Shown here piece by piece: positions 13,220 through 13,700 of a stretch of DNA of 13,700 nt. The translations under genes were made by a program, and so were the position numbers. Position 1 is the stretch's first letter, and every line of letters begins with the position of its first letter. Under the pieces are notes generated by a model that worked only from the letters and a program-made list of their open reading frames with translations, did no database searches and was not told the origin of the DNA. The DNA is taken from positions 1 through 13,700 of the forward strand of contig JAHWIG010000016.1 in assembly GCA_019322735.1 (NCBI GenBank). Direction: 5' to 3'. This stretch comes from Candidatus Woesearchaeota archaeon (GTDB lineage: Archaea; Nanobdellota; Nanobdellia; Woesearchaeales; BS150m-G63).

Positions 13220-13700
13220 TTAATTTTCTGCTAGAATTGAAATGTTTTTATCTATGTAGGATTTTTTTATTTTGAAATTATATTTTTTTAATAAGTTTTT
13301 GAATTCAAAGATATTAAATAAATAATAATATCTCTGATAAGTCTTATCTTTAACCTTCCAGGGAATTATTTGTTCTTTACTTTTGAATATAAATCTTGGC
13401 TGCCATTTATTCCAGACGGCAATGAAGAGTTTTCCATTTGGTTTTAGGACTCTTTTCATCTCTTTTAATGATGTAGATTGTTCTTTTTTGTTTAGATGAT
13501 GGAAAGACGCTAAACATATTATATAATCAAAATAATTATCTTTGAAAGGGATTTTTGTTAATTCTCCTTGTTTGAATTTTGCTTTTTAATTTGTTTTCTT
13601 TGAATGATTTCTTTGCATTTTTTATCATGTTTTTGCTGAAATCAATACCATAGCAATCAAATATTTTTTTTGCAAAAGGAATTAGATTCCTCCCATTTCC
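13220..13700 (-). pseudogene. Class I SAM methyltransferase, Trm9-like; frameshifted and cut by the window edge
   Basis: Read on the minus strand from base 13700, the first frame gives motif I (GNGRNLIPFAK) and YGIDFSKNMIKNAKKSF, then runs into a stop. The next frame continues the fold with KFKQGELTKIPFKDNYFDYIICLASFHH, MKRVLKPNGKLFIAVWNKW and RYYYLFNIFEFKNLL to a stop at 13220. The switch falls at an A5 run (plus-strand T5 at 13583-13587); removing one A joins the frames. The ATG at 13459 is therefore an internal Met, not the real start. The WNKWQPR...IPWK...YQRYYYLF pattern resembles Trm9/ALKBH8-type tRNA wobble-uridine methyltransferases. The gene may be a recent pseudogene, or the extra base may be a sequencing error. 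The N-terminus lies beyond the window. Confidence 0.8.

Noticed and set aside
13220..13459. Treating the 79-residue frame as a complete small protein
   Set aside because: The same frame continues upstream of its first Met with conserved methyltransferase sequence, so this is only the C-terminal part of a larger, frameshifted gene.

Overview
The window reads as the chromosome of an AT-rich archaeon, most likely a small-genome DPANN lineage of the Woesearchaeota/Pacearchaeota kind. The basis is gene content: fibrillarin and Nop5 (the archaeal C/D box RNP pair), archaeal-type SecF/SecD, an archaeal UMP kinase and a COG1361-type surface-domain protein. TATA-like boxes sit about 26-30 nt before start codons with almost no Shine-Dalgarno sequences, which suggests leaderless transcripts. 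Lineage is inferred from family resemblance and style, not from a database search. No tRNA, rRNA, insertion sequence, cas gene or replication initiator was recognised.

Left end (1-1040). A minus-strand pair: a small basic helix-turn-helix protein (GTG start at 729) overlaps by 8 nt a secreted Pro/Glu- and Cys-rich protein that runs off the left edge. In front of them lies a roughly 280-bp array of six near-identical palindromes (core TACATACANTGTATGTA). They begin at 734, 776, 818, 860, 928 and 996, so the spacings are exactly 42, 42, 42, 68 and 68 bp. This is the most unusual non-coding structure in the window and looks like an operator array.

Positions 1040-3122. A nop5-fibrillarin operon on the minus strand, in which Nop5 starts at its coiled coil and lacks the N-terminal domain that normally binds fibrillarin. 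Divergent from it is cutA, coupled by an ATGA overlap to a small four-cysteine protein.

Positions 3123-7106. A compact minus-strand group in the order M50 intramembrane protease, secF, secD, pyrH: a membrane-protein export and proteolysis cluster ending in UMP kinase.

Positions 7107-13219. A short Rossmann-like protein of unknown function (possibly CARF-like), two tandem paralogous membrane-anchored proteins facing outward, and, divergent from them across a shared symmetric TATA region, a MacB-like ABC system: ATPase, a signal-peptide-bearing COG1361-type protein with a C-terminal anchor, and two paralogous FtsX-fold permeases. The leader of the COG1361 gene holds a possible Shine-Dalgarno-masking hairpin, a competing stem and a 7-codon upstream ORF.

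Right end (13220-13700). A methyltransferase (Trm9-like) on the minus strand, cut by the window edge and carrying a one-base frameshift at an A5 run.

Packing is extreme. All three convergent gene pairs have abutting or 4-nt-overlapping stop codons, and several co-directional genes are joined by ATGA or longer overlaps.
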